Positions 10,054 through 19,241 of a stretch of DNA of 64,000 nt are shown here, piece after piece. The translations under genes and the position numbers were made by a program. This DNA is from Mesorhizobium sp. BR1-1-16. GTDB lineage: Bacteria; Pseudomonadota; Alphaproteobacteria; Rhizobiales; Kaistiaceae. The number at the start of each line of letters is the position of its first letter. The first letter of the stretch is position 1. The stretch lies in assembly GCF_020165495.1 (NCBI RefSeq), contig NZ_JAIUIE010000002.1, positions 496,001 to 560,000 on the forward strand, written 5' to 3'. The notes under the pieces are model-generated. The model saw only the letters and a list, made by a program, of their open reading frames with translations, did not search any database and was not told where the DNA came from.

Positions 10054-10793
10054 GGCTTCTCTCCCCAGCCTGGAACCAGGATGATCGAGAAATAGGGCGC
10101 GGCGTCGTCCGCCTTGTCGGCAAGGCGAATGGTACGCGCATGCACCGTCGTCGCCCGCTCCACATAGAGCGCGCCATCGATCTTGCCAGCCGCTTGCAGC
10201 GCCCTGCGCACCTTGGCGAGGTTGCGACCGAGCTTCATGACGACAGCGGCATCGGCGCTGGCGAAGCGCGCCGCGAGGTCGGCCTCGTCCAGCGTCCCCG
10301 GCAGCACCATCAGGATGTCGTCGCCCTGCGCGATCGGGGCGCCCGCGCCGGACCAGCCGCCCGACATGCCGGTGACGCCCGGAATGACCTCGGTCTCATA
10401 GCGCGACGAAAGCCGGCAATGCAGATGCATATAGGAGCCGTAGAACAGCGGATCGCCCTCGGAGAGCACGGCGACATCGCGCCCTTCATCGAGGGCTGCG
10501 GCAACCCGCATCGCCGCTTCCTCGTAGAAGGCCGCGATCGCGCTGCGATAGGCGGGGTCATGGCGATGGATTTCGGTCGTCACAGGATAGGCGAGCGCGA
10601 GTTCCCGCTGGCGGCCGAGCCGGCCTTCGACCACGGCGCGAGCATTCGATGCGCGCCCCTCCTTGGCGAAATAGGCGATGACATCGACCGCATCGATGAT
10701 CCGCGCGGCCTTCAGGGTCAGCAATTCCGGATCGCCGGGGCCGACGCCGACGCCGTAGAGCCGGCCGGCCGGGCGTGTCGGGGCGCTGCTCAT
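10050..10793 (-). CDS. cobI: Precorrin-2 C20-methyltransferase
   Basis: The 247-residue SAM-dependent methylase adds the C20 methyl group to precorrin-2, the first committed corrin step. The family motif 'LYGVGVGPGDPELLTLKA' stands at the N-terminus, with 'VLSEGDPLFYGSYMHLH' and 'VIPGVTGMSGGWS' further in. The start is the ATG at 10793, overlapping the cobH stop as ATGA. The longer open frame to 11054 lies in the cobH coding region and is not real. Confidence 0.95.
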   Translation of the reverse strand: MSSAPTRPAGRLYGVGVGPGDPELLTLKAARIIDAVDVIAYFAKEGRASNARAVVEGRLGRQRELALAYPVTTEIHRHDPAYRSAIAAFYEEAAMRVAAALDEGRDVAVLSEGDPLFYGSYMHLHCRLSSRYETEVIPGVTGMSGGWSGAGAPIAQGDDILMVLPGTLDEADLAARFASADAAVVMKLGRNLAKVRRALQAAGKIDGALYVERATTVHARTIRLADKADDAAPYFSIILVPGWGEKP

Positions 10794-11443
10794 AGCCGGT
10801 CGCTCGCCAGCGCATTGACCGCGGCTGCCGCGATGGCGCTGCCGCCGAGCCGGCCCCGGACGATCACATAGGGAATGGCGAGCGCGCTTTCGGCCAGCGC
10901 ATCCTTCGATTCCGCCGCGCCGACAAAGCCGACGGGAGCGCCGATGATCGCCGCCGGTCGTGGCGCGCCGGCTGCGACGGCGTCGAGCAGATGGAACAGC
11001 GCCGTCGGCGCATTGCCGATCACGACCAGGCTGCCGGCGAGGCGGTCGCCCCAAAAGGAGATCGCTGCCGCCGAGCGCGTGGTCCCGAGCCGCTCGGCTT
11101 CGGCCGCCGTGCGGGGGTCGCGCAGCGTGCAGACGACGTCATTGCCGGCTGGGAGCCTTGCCCGCGTCACGCCGCGCTCGACCATTTCACTGTCGCAGAA
11201 GATCGGCGCACCAGCCGAAAGCGCCGCGCGGGCGACATCCGCGAAGCCATGGCCGAAACGGATGACGTCGCCAAGCGGCACGAAGCCCGAGGCATGGATC
11301 ATGCGGACGGCGACATGCGCTTCGGCCGACGAAAATCGCGACAGGTCCGCTTCGGCGCGAATGATCGCGAAGGAGCGCTCATAGATCGCGTTGCCGTCAC
11401 GCAGATAGTCGCTCACCGTCGGATGATCCTGGCTCTCCGCCAT
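10790..11443 (-). CDS. cobH: Precorrin-8X methylmutase
   Basis: The 217-residue protein isomerises precorrin-8X to hydrogenobyrinic acid by moving the C11 methyl to C12. Family landmarks are 'SFAIIRAEADLSRF', 'AVRMIHASG' (the catalytic His region) and 'IGAPVGFVGAAESKDAL'. The start is ATG 11443; the first 47 nt overlap the end of cobG. The stop overlaps cobI as ATGA, so cobG-H-I-J form one tightly packed transcription unit. Confidence 0.95.
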   Translation of the reverse strand: MAESQDHPTVSDYLRDGNAIYERSFAIIRAEADLSRFSSAEAHVAVRMIHASGFVPLGDVIRFGHGFADVARAALSAGAPIFCDSEMVERGVTRARLPAGNDVVCTLRDPRTAAEAERLGTTRSAAAISFWGDRLAGSLVVIGNAPTALFHLLDAVAAGAPRPAAIIGAPVGFVGAAESKDALAESALAIPYVIVRGRLGGSAIAAAAVNALASDRL

Positions 11444-12758
11444 GCCCCGTCGAACCCTCTTTGATCGTCGCGCTGACGATGCCAGCTCGTCCGATCCGCG
11501 CGATCGCCGCGCGCGCCGTTTCGCGCTCCGCGCGCGCCGCGCCGAGGCGGCGAAGCCCTTCGACCAGTTTTTCCGGCGAAGCGAATCCGATCGCTTCGTC
11601 GCGCGCCCGTCCGTCAAGCACAAGTGCGGCGCCCTTGTCGATACCGGAAAGGGTGAAGGCGGCTGGATCGGGATGGGCGCAGCCCTTGCCGCAGCCGGCA
11701 AAATGGATCTCAATCGACCCGTCAAGCAGGGGTGCGAGCGCGGGCGCAGAGGCGGCGGCCAGCGCGCGCGCCGGAAAATGGCCGGACGCGCAGCCGGCGC
11801 TGCCGATGCAGGCCGAGAGAAAGCGGCGCGGATCGTCTGCCTCGGTGATGAAGCCGAGCGACGCGGCATGCGCCTGCGTCGCGATCACAGCCGTGGCGGG
11901 GCCAGCGAAGAGCAGCGCGCGCTCCGGCGCCGGCGCGAAGGCAGTCACGCCCGCTTCAAGGGCGGTCTCTGCGAGTTCTGTCAATGCCTCCGCCTCGGCC
12001 TGACCAAACGGGAAGGCGATGCCGGCCGCCGGCTGCGCCAGGCCATCGATCGGCCCGACGGGTGGTCGCGATGCCGGCGCGGCAGGAGCGCCGACCGGCT
12101 TCAACATCGGCACCGCCGCGAGGATGGCGCTGACGTCGCGGAGGGCACCGGACCCTGCGAACCGTGCTGCCGTCCCATGTTCCGAAAGAGCGCTGAGCAC
12201 CGCGAGTACGGCCGCAACCACGTCCTCCCGCGCAATTGTGCCGATCCAGAGCGCGCTCTCATGCGTACCGCCGAGACCGAGATGCACGCCATCCGCCCGG
12301 TATGCGAGCCGAAGATCGGCTGCAACGCCCGCCGGGGCGGTCGGCCCGCCGAGATCGAGCACAAGCGCCACCTTCGGCGCGATCCGCGCAGCCATGCCGC
12401 TTTCCGCAAGGGCCGCATGAAGGGCGGCGATCACAGGAGCTGGATCGGGCGCATCGGCATAAAGCGAGGCCAGTGGATCGCTGCTGATCGGCATCCCCTC
12501 GGAAAGCATGAGCCCGGCTTCGGCAAGATCGGCGGAAGGCCCGGAGGCGTCCGCCGAGGCAAGGCCGCGGATCTGCACATTGCCGCGCTTCGAGATTTCA
12601 ACGTGGCCATTGCCATGCGTTCTGGCGGCAACGGCGATGGCCATCAGTTGCGACGGCGTCAAAGCCTCGGCAAGCGGCGGCAGCCGCGCCAGAAAGCCGT
12701 CGCCGGTGCGCATCGGCACGGCGAGGCTTGGACAGGCATTGCGGCGGTCGAAGGTCAC
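11397..12758 (-). CDS. cobG: Precorrin-3B synthase
   Basis: The 453-residue protein resembles nitrite/sulfite reductase hemoproteins. CobG uses O2 to make precorrin-3B with a C20 hydroxyl and lactone, the hallmark of the aerobic pathway. The N-terminal half has 'HGNGHVEISKRGNVQIRGL'. The iron-sulfur cysteines lie in 'ACIGSAGCASG' and 'FAGCGKGCAHP'. The start is GTG at 12758, which keeps the conserved 'RRNACPSLAVPMRTGDG'; no strong ribosome site is visible there. It begins 9 nt after the uxaC stop, so it may be transcribed from upstream. Confidence 0.93.
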   Translation of the reverse strand: MTFDRRNACPSLAVPMRTGDGFLARLPPLAEALTPSQLMAIAVAARTHGNGHVEISKRGNVQIRGLASADASGPSADLAEAGLMLSEGMPISSDPLASLYADAPDPAPVIAALHAALAESGMAARIAPKVALVLDLGGPTAPAGVAADLRLAYRADGVHLGLGGTHESALWIGTIAREDVVAAVLAVLSALSEHGTAARFAGSGALRDVSAILAAVPMLKPVGAPAAPASRPPVGPIDGLAQPAAGIAFPFGQAEAEALTELAETALEAGVTAFAPAPERALLFAGPATAVIATQAHAASLGFITEADDPRRFLSACIGSAGCASGHFPARALAAASAPALAPLLDGSIEIHFAGCGKGCAHPDPAAFTLSGIDKGAALVLDGRARDEAIGFASPEKLVEGLRRLGAARAERETARAAIARIGRAGIVSATIKEGSTGHGGEPGSSDGERLSA

Positions 12759-12767
12759 GGTTCGAAT

Positions 12768-14171
12768 CTAGAGGCGATAGGCTTTCTTGGCGAGGCCATA
12801 GGCGAGGTCGCGCGCCAATTCGGCGGCTTCGTCCTCGTCAAGGCGATGCGTCGCGACCAACTCGGCGAGATAGGCGCAGTCGACGCGTCGGGCGACGTCG
12901 TGGCGTGCCGGGATCGAGCAGAAGGCGCGCGTGTCGTCGTTGAAGCCGACCGTGTTGTAGAAGCCGGCCGTCTCGGTGACGAGTTCCCGGTAGCGCCGCA
13001 TGCCCTCGGGCGAATCGTAGAACCACCAGGCCGGCCCGAGCCGAAGGGCCGGGTAGTGGCCGGCGAGCGGGGCAAGCTCACGCGAATAGGCCGTCTCGTC
13101 CAGCGTGAACAGGATGATGCTGAGCGACGTCTCATTGCCAAACCTGTCGAGCAGCGGCTTCAGCGCATGCACATAATCCGTCGCGGTCGGGATATCGGCG
13201 CCCTTGTCGCGTCCAAACCGCGCGAAAAGCTGCGGATTGTGATTGCGGAACGAACCTGGATGGATCTGCATGACCAGCCCGTCATCGAGGCTCATCGCCG
13301 CCATCTCGGTCAGCATCTGCGCGCGGAAGAGTTCGGCGTCGGCCGCGCTGACGGGGCCGGCGTGGACCCGGTGATAAAGCGCCTCAGCCTCGACCGGGGA
13401 GAGGTCCGCCGTCGCGGCGGTCGGGTGGCCGTGATCGGTCGAGGTGGCGCCATGCGCCTTGAAGAAGGCGCGGCGGGCGCGATGGGCGTCGAGATAGCCA
13501 GCGAAGGTCGAGACATCGCAGCCGGTCAGCGCGCCGAAGGCCGCGAGATTATCGCGAAAGCCGTGGAAATCAGGGTCGACGACCGGATCGGGCCGATAGG
13601 CTGTGACGACGCGGCCTGACCAGCCCGAAGCGGCGATCGCCTCGTGATGGCGCAGATCGTCAAGCGGGCTTTCCGTGGTCGCGATCACTTCGATGTTGAA
13701 GCGCTCGAACAGAGCGCGCGGCCGGTAGTCGGGCTGTGCGAGCCTCTCAGCGATCCGTTCATAGGTCGCGTCGGCGGTCGCGGCCGAAAGGCGCTCCTCG
13801 ATGTCGAACAGCGTCGCGAAGGCATGATCGAGCCACATCCGCGTCGGCGTACCGCGAAAAAGATGATAGTTTTCGGCGAAACGGCGCCAGATGGCGCGCG
13901 GATCGGTCTCGACAGCGCTGCCGTCCACAGTGGGCACGCCGAGCGATTCGAGGCTGACGCCCTGGCTGTAGAGCATGCGGAAAACATAGTGATCCGGCAC
14001 GACGAAAAGCCGCGCGGGATCCGGGAACGGCTCGTTCTGCGCATACCAGGCCGGATCGGTGTGGCCATGCGGCGAGACAATCGGCAGATCGCAGACTTCG
14101 CCGTAGAGTCGTCGCGCAATCCGCCTCGTATCCGGATCGGCGGGAAAGAGGCGGTCGTCATGGATCAACAT
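12768..14171 (-). CDS. uxaC: Uronate isomerase (glucuronate/galacturonate isomerase)
   Basis: The 467-residue amidohydrolase-superfamily enzyme interconverts D-glucuronate/fructuronate and D-galacturonate/tagaturonate. The N-terminal metal-binding motif is in 'IVSPHGHTDPAWYAQNEPF'; 'MWLDHAFATLFDI' and 'MQIHPGSFRNHNPQLF' are also family landmarks. I chose ATG 14171 because GAAGGA sits 8 nt upstream and the length matches the family (about 465-470); earlier in-frame ATGs at 14180 and 14198 are poorly placed. No other hexuronate genes are nearby, and cobG follows closely on the same strand. Confidence 0.94.
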   Translation of the reverse strand: MLIHDDRLFPADPDTRRIARRLYGEVCDLPIVSPHGHTDPAWYAQNEPFPDPARLFVVPDHYVFRMLYSQGVSLESLGVPTVDGSAVETDPRAIWRRFAENYHLFRGTPTRMWLDHAFATLFDIEERLSAATADATYERIAERLAQPDYRPRALFERFNIEVIATTESPLDDLRHHEAIAASGWSGRVVTAYRPDPVVDPDFHGFRDNLAAFGALTGCDVSTFAGYLDAHRARRAFFKAHGATSTDHGHPTAATADLSPVEAEALYHRVHAGPVSAADAELFRAQMLTEMAAMSLDDGLVMQIHPGSFRNHNPQLFARFGRDKGADIPTATDYVHALKPLLDRFGNETSLSIILFTLDETAYSRELAPLAGHYPALRLGPAWWFYDSPEGMRRYRELVTETAGFYNTVGFNDDTRAFCSIPARHDVARRVDCAYLAELVATHRLDEDEAAELARDLAYGLAKKAYRL

Positions 14172-14329
14172 CGGGCGCATCCTTCGAAAGGCCGCCATAT
14201 CATCACGGATGAAGCGGAAGGGCGACTGCAAAGGCGGCGGCGCGTCGTCGCGTCTTGCACGGCTTGATCCCGGCGACGGAAGAGGCAAGTCTGGAGCCTG
14301 TCGAAAGAAGAAAAGGATCGGGTGGGAGG

Positions 14330-14791
14330 ATGGAGGATCGCGCGGGCCGCATTGCGGCAATCATCGAGCGTTTTCAGGGTGTTGAAGGCGCGACGCTGCC
14401 GATCTTGCATGCCGTTCAGGAAGCGTTTGGTTATGTTCCGGCCGAATCCGTTCCCGTCATCGCTGCGGCCCTTAACCGCTCGCGCGCTGAAATCCACGGC
14501 ATCGTGACGTTTTATCATGACTTTCGCGACAAGCCGGCCGGCCGCCATCTCGTCCGCGTCTGCCGCGCCGAAGCCTGCAAGTCGATGGGGTCCGATCAGG
14601 TGGTCCAGAGCCTCGAACAGGCGCTCGGCATTCGGCTCGGCGAGACCTCGCCGGATGGCGCGGTGACGCTGGAGCCGGTCTATTGCCTCGGCCTCTGCGC
14701 CACGGCGCCGAATGCGATGGTCGACGGCAAGCCGGCCGGGCGGCTCGATGGCGCGAAGGTGGCAAGCCTCGTCGAGGGGTTCGCACCATGA
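14330..14791 (+). CDS. fdsG: NAD-dependent formate dehydrogenase gamma subunit (NuoE-like)
   Basis: The 153-residue subunit is homologous to NuoE and carries a 2Fe-2S cluster bound by cysteines in 'VCRAEACKSMG' and 'PVYCLGLCA'. It relays electrons in soluble NAD-linked formate dehydrogenase. I chose ATG 14330 from the conserved start of homologues; an AAGGA lies about 13 nt upstream, while the GGGAGG directly abutting the ATG is too close, so a nearby alternative cannot be excluded. The stop overlaps the fdsB start as ATGA. Confidence 0.93.
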   Translation: MEDRAGRIAAIIERFQGVEGATLPILHAVQEAFGYVPAESVPVIAAALNRSRAEIHGIVTFYHDFRDKPAGRHLVRVCRAEACKSMGSDQVVQSLEQALGIRLGETSPDGAVTLEPVYCLGLCATAPNAMVDGKPAGRLDGAKVASLVEGFAP

Positions 14792-16365
14792 GCGCGCGCC
14801 GGATCTTCGTCCCCGGCGATGCCGGCGCGCTCGCCGTTGGCGCCGATGACGTCGCGGCAGCGATCGCCAGGGCAGCGGCCGCGGCTGGCGTGGCTGTCGA
14901 GATCGTGCGCAATGGGTCGCGCGGTCTTTATTGGCTTGAGCCGCTGGTCGAGGTCGAGACGCCAACCGGCCGTGTGGCCTTCGGTCCCGTCGCGGCCGAG
15001 GATGTGCCGGGCCTCATCGCAGCCGGCCTTCTGGAGGGCAAAGGCGAGCGGCTGTTCCTCGGGCCAACGGCCGAAATCCCGTTCCTGAAAGCGCAGACGC
15101 GGTTCACCTTTGCCCGCTGCGGCATCGTTGATCCGGCGTCGCTCGCGGATTACCGCGCCCATGGCGGCGGCGTTGGCCTGATGCGCGCCGCCGCTCTGCC
15201 GCCGGCCGAGATCGTCGCGACGGTCACGGCCTCGGGGCTGCGGGGCCGTGGCGGCGCCGGCTTTCCGACCGGGATCAAATGGAAGACCGTGCTGGAGGCT
15301 GCGGGCGCGCGGAAATTCATCGTCGCCAATGCGGATGAGGGCGACAGCGGCACCTTCGCCGACCGCATGCTGATGGAGGGCGACCCGTTCGCTGTCATCG
15401 AGGGCATGGCAATCGCCGGCCTCGCCGTGGGCGCGACACGCGGCTATCTCTATATCCGCTCCGAATATCCCCATGCCATCGCGCGCATGGAGGCCGCGAT
15501 CGCCACCGCGCGGGCGGCTGGCTGGCTGGGAGCGGATTGCGCCGGCTCGGGCCGTGCCTTCGAGATCGAACTGCGCGTCGGGGCGGGCGCCTATGTCTGC
15601 GGCGAGGAGACCGCGCTGCTCGAATCGATCGAGGGTGAGCGGGGCGAGGTGCGCGCCAAGCCGCCGCTTCCGGCTCACAAGGGACTTTTCGGCGCGCCGA
15701 CCGCGGTGAACAACCTGGTGACGCTCGCCTCGGTGCCGTTCATCCTTGCCGAGGGCGCGGAAGCCTATGCGGCGATCGGCTTTGGGCGGTCGCGGGGCAC
15801 GATGCCGATCCAGCTTGCCGGCAATATCCGACATGGCGGGCTGTTCGAGGCGGCGTTCGGCGTGACGCTTGGCGAACTCGTCGAGGCCATCGGCGGCGGC
15901 ACGCTCACGGGGCGCCCGGTGCGCGCCGTGCAGGTCGGCGGTCCGCTCGGCGCCTATTTCCCGCCATCGCTGTTCGATACGCCATTCGATTATGAATCCT
16001 TCGCCGCGCGCGATGGGCTGATCGGCCATGGCGGCATCGTGGTCTTCGACGACACGGTCGAAATGGCCGCCATGGCGCGTTTCGCGATGGAATTCTGCGC
16101 GCTCGAAAGCTGCGGCAAGTGCACGCCGTGCCGCATCGGCTCGACGCGCGGTGTCGAATTGCTCGACGCGATGATCGCCGGCCGCGAGGTGGCAAAAAAC
16201 GCTGCCCTGCTCGAGGATCTCTGCGATATCATGAAGTTCGGTTCGCTCTGCGCCCTCGGCGGCTTCACGCCTTATCCCGTGATGAGCGCGCTGCGCCATT
16301 ATCCCGCTGATTTCGGCCTCGCCCCGGCGGCTTCCGCCGAAAAGGAGATTGCGACATGGGCATGA
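14788..16365 (+). CDS. fdsB: NAD-dependent formate dehydrogenase beta subunit (NuoF-like)
   Basis: The 525-residue subunit binds FMN and NADH and reduces NAD+ with electrons from formate. An N-terminal thioredoxin-like domain (about 1-100, NuoE C-terminal type) is followed by a NuoF core with 'GLRGRGGAGFPTGIKW', 'NADEGDSGTFADR' and 'GAGAYVCGEETALLESIEG'. The 4Fe-4S motif is 'LESCGKCTPCRIGSTRG'. It starts at the fdsG stop (ATGA) and its last codons overlap fdsA by 10 nt. Confidence 0.96.
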   Translation: MSARRIFVPGDAGALAVGADDVAAAIARAAAAAGVAVEIVRNGSRGLYWLEPLVEVETPTGRVAFGPVAAEDVPGLIAAGLLEGKGERLFLGPTAEIPFLKAQTRFTFARCGIVDPASLADYRAHGGGVGLMRAAALPPAEIVATVTASGLRGRGGAGFPTGIKWKTVLEAAGARKFIVANADEGDSGTFADRMLMEGDPFAVIEGMAIAGLAVGATRGYLYIRSEYPHAIARMEAAIATARAAGWLGADCAGSGRAFEIELRVGAGAYVCGEETALLESIEGERGEVRAKPPLPAHKGLFGAPTAVNNLVTLASVPFILAEGAEAYAAIGFGRSRGTMPIQLAGNIRHGGLFEAAFGVTLGELVEAIGGGTLTGRPVRAVQVGGPLGAYFPPSLFDTPFDYESFAARDGLIGHGGIVVFDDTVEMAAMARFAMEFCALESCGKCTPCRIGSTRGVELLDAMIAGREVAKNAALLEDLCDIMKFGSLCALGGFTPYPVMSALRHYPADFGLAPAASAEKEIATWA

Positions 16366-19238
16366 TCCACGAGATCGACTTCGGCACGCCGGCCTCCACC
16401 TCGACGACGCTGGTCAGCCTGACGATCGACGGCCAGAAGGTCACCGCGCCGCTCGGGACGTCGGTGATGCGCGCGGCGGCCGAGATGGGCACGTCGATCC
16501 CGAAGCTCTGTGCCACCGATCGCGTCGAGGCCTTCGGCTCCTGCCGCCTCTGCCTCGTCGAGGTCGACGGCATGCGCGGCACGCCGGCCTCCTGCACGAC
16601 CCTCGTGGCCGATGGCATGGTGGTGCGCACCGAGACCGACCGGCTGCGCAAGCTGCGACGCGGCGTGATGGAGCTCTATATCTCCGACCATCCGCTTGAT
16701 TGCCTCACCTGCGCGGCGAATGGCGACTGCGAATTGCAGGACCAGGCCGGCGCGGTTGGCCTGCGGGACGTCCGCTACGAGCCCGGCGCCAATCATGTCG
16801 CGAAGAGCGGCAATCCGCTGTTTCAGGCCAAGGACCAGTCGAACCCCTATTTCGATTATGATCCCGCGAAATGCATCGTCTGCTCGCGCTGCGTGCGGGC
16901 CTGCGAGGAGGTGCAGGGCACCTTCGCGCTGACGATCGAGGGCCGTGGCTTCGAAAGCCGCGTTTCGCCGGGCCAGCATGAGAGCTTCCTCGGCTCCGAA
17001 TGCGTGTCCTGCGGCGCCTGCGTCTCGGCCTGCCCGACGGCGACGCTGATCGAGAAGAGCGTCATCGAGAAGGGCACGCCCGAGCATTCCGTGGTCACGA
17101 CCTGCGCCTATTGCGGCGTCGGCTGCTCGTTCAAGGCGGAAATGCGCGGCGAGGAGCTGGTGCGCATGGAGCCGTGGAAGGACGGCAAGGCCAATCACGG
17201 CCATTCCTGCGTCAAGGGTCGCTTCGCCTGGGGCTATGCCAATCATCGCGACCGCATCCTGAACCCGATGGTGCGCGAGAAGATCACCGATCCCTGGCGC
17301 GAGGTCTCCTGGGACGAAGCGCTTTCGACCGTCGCGACCAAGTTTCGCGCCATCCAGGCGGCGCATGGCAAGGATTCGATCGGCGGCATCACCTCGTCGC
17401 GCTGCACCAATGAGGAAACCTATCTGGTGCAGAAGCTGGTTCGCGCCGGCTTCGGCAACAACAATGTCGACACCTGCGCCCGCGTTTGCCATTCGCCGAC
17501 CGGCTATGGCCTCAAGACGGCGTTCGGCACCTCGGCCGGCACGCAGGATTTCGACAGCGTCGAGCATTCGGATGTCGTGCTCGTCATCGGCGCCAACCCG
17601 ACCGACGGCCATCCGGTCTTCGCTTCGCGGCTCAAGAAGCGTCTCCGCGAAGGCGCCAAGCTGATCGTCATCGATCCGCGCCGCATCGATCTCGTCCGCT
17701 CGCCCCATGTCGAGGCCGCGCATCATCTGGCGCTCCGGCCCGGCACCAATGTCGCCGTGCTCGATGCGATGGCGCATGTGATCGTGACCGAAGGCCTCGT
17801 CGACGAGCGCTTCGTCACGGAACGCTGCGACCGCGACGCCTTCGAGCATTGGGCGAGCTTCATCGCCGAAGAACGCAACAGCCCGGAAGCGGTCGAGCGC
17901 GTGTCAGGCGTGCCAGCCGCCGAGATCCGCGCCGCCGCGCGTCTTTATGCGACCGGCGGCAATGGCGCGATCTATTATGGCCTCGGCGTCACCGAGCACA
18001 GCCAGGGTTCGACCACGGTGATGGCGATCGCCAATCTCGCGATGGCGACCGGCAATCTCGGCCGGCCCGGGGTTGGCGTGAACCCGCTGCGCGGTCAGAA
18101 CAATGTGCAGGGCTCCTGCGACATGGGTTCGTTCCCGCATGAATTTCCGGGCTACCGCCACATCTCCGACGACGCGACGCGCGCCATCTTCGAGAAGCTC
18201 TGGGGCCGGCCGCTCGACAACGAGCCGGGCCTTCGGATCCCCAACATGTTCGACGCCGCCCTCGACGGCTCGTTTCTCGGCCTCTACGTGCAGGGCGAGG
18301 ACATCGTCCAATCCGATCCTGACACGCATCACGTCACGTCCGGTCTCTCGGCGATGGAATGCGTCGTCGTGCACGATCTCTTCCTGAACGAGACCGCCAA
18401 CTACGCGCATGTCTTCCTGCCGGGCTCGACCTTTCTGGAGAAGGACGGCACCTTCACCAATGCCGAGCGGCGCATCAACCGCGTACGCAAGGTGATGAGC
18501 CCCAAAAATGGCGGGGGCGACAGGAACGGCTATGCCGACTGGGAAGTAACGCAGAACCTCGCCAACGCCATGGGCCTTGGCTGGACCTATACGCATCCCT
18601 CCGAGATCATGGACGAGATCGCCCTGACGACGCCGAGCTTCGCCGGCGTGTCCTATGAGGCGCTCGATCGTCTCGGCTCGGTGCAGTGGCCCTGCAACGA
18701 GAAAGCGCCGGAAGGCACGCCGGTGATGCATATCGGCGGCTTCTCGCGCGGCCTTGGCCAGTTCATGATCACCGAATATGTGCCAACCGACGAACGCACG
18801 GGCCCGCGCTTCCCGCTTTTGCTCACCACCGGCCGCATCCTCTCGCAGTACAATGTCGGCGCGCAGACGCGGCGCACCGCGAATGTCATCTGGCATGCCG
18901 AGGACCTGCTCGAGATTCATCCGCATGACGCTGAGAATCGCGGCCTCAAGGATGGCGATTTCGTCCGCGTCGCAAGCCGCGCCGGCGAGACGACCTTGCG
19001 GGCGAAGATCACCGACCGCGTTGCACCGGGCGTCGTCTACACGACTTTCCATCATCCGCTGACGCAGGCGAATGTCATCACGACGGACTATTCCGACTGG
19101 GCCACCAATTGCCCGGAATACAAGGTGACGGCCGTGCAGGTGTCGCCATCGAACGGGCCGAGCGCCTGGCAGGAAGACTACGAGGCGCATACGCATGAGA
19201 GCCGCCGTATTGTCGGCCGGCTTGACGCGGCGGAGTAG
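16356..19238 (+). CDS. fdsA: NAD-dependent formate dehydrogenase catalytic alpha subunit
   Basis: The 960-residue cytoplasmic catalytic subunit oxidises formate to CO2 at a molybdenum or tungsten bis-MGD centre. The N-terminus has a NuoG-like 2Fe-2S domain ('GSCRLCLVEVDG'), then ferredoxin-type 4Fe-4S motifs ('KCIVCSRCVRACEE', 'ECVSCGACVSACPT'), then the FdhF core with 'CAYCGVGCSF'. The metal ligand is cysteine, not selenocysteine, in 'CARVCHSPTGYGL'. AGGAGA lies 8-9 nt before ATG 16356, so I prefer this to ATG 16362. It sits mid-operon in fdsGBA-fdhD-fdsD. Confidence 0.97.
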   Translation: MGMIHEIDFGTPASTSTTLVSLTIDGQKVTAPLGTSVMRAAAEMGTSIPKLCATDRVEAFGSCRLCLVEVDGMRGTPASCTTLVADGMVVRTETDRLRKLRRGVMELYISDHPLDCLTCAANGDCELQDQAGAVGLRDVRYEPGANHVAKSGNPLFQAKDQSNPYFDYDPAKCIVCSRCVRACEEVQGTFALTIEGRGFESRVSPGQHESFLGSECVSCGACVSACPTATLIEKSVIEKGTPEHSVVTTCAYCGVGCSFKAEMRGEELVRMEPWKDGKANHGHSCVKGRFAWGYANHRDRILNPMVREKITDPWREVSWDEALSTVATKFRAIQAAHGKDSIGGITSSRCTNEETYLVQKLVRAGFGNNNVDTCARVCHSPTGYGLKTAFGTSAGTQDFDSVEHSDVVLVIGANPTDGHPVFASRLKKRLREGAKLIVIDPRRIDLVRSPHVEAAHHLALRPGTNVAVLDAMAHVIVTEGLVDERFVTERCDRDAFEHWASFIAEERNSPEAVERVSGVPAAEIRAAARLYATGGNGAIYYGLGVTEHSQGSTTVMAIANLAMATGNLGRPGVGVNPLRGQNNVQGSCDMGSFPHEFPGYRHISDDATRAIFEKLWGRPLDNEPGLRIPNMFDAALDGSFLGLYVQGEDIVQSDPDTHHVTSGLSAMECVVVHDLFLNETANYAHVFLPGSTFLEKDGTFTNAERRINRVRKVMSPKNGGGDRNGYADWEVTQNLANAMGLGWTYTHPSEIMDEIALTTPSFAGVSYEALDRLGSVQWPCNEKAPEGTPVMHIGGFSRGLGQFMITEYVPTDERTGPRFPLLLTTGRILSQYNVGAQTRRTANVIWHAEDLLEIHPHDAENRGLKDGDFVRVASRAGETTLRAKITDRVAPGVVYTTFHHPLTQANVITTDYSDWATNCPEYKVTAVQVSPSNGPSAWQEDYEAHTHESRRIVGRLDAAE

Positions 19239-19241
19239 GGG

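Noticed and set aside
3455-12800. Cobalamin riboswitch controlling the cob genes
   Set aside because: I looked at the short gaps before cobB/cbiD, cobL/cobK and cobG and saw no B12-box-like sequence or space for the roughly 200-nt element; it may lie outside or be absent.
11442-13619. 725-codon open frame on the plus strand opposite cobG and uxaC
   Set aside because: Arg/Gly/Ala-rich translation with no recognisable domain, antisense to two well-supported genes; a product of high third-position GC.
14680-16299. 539-codon open frame antisense to fdsB
   Set aside because: Shadow frame of a gene with strong NuoF motifs.
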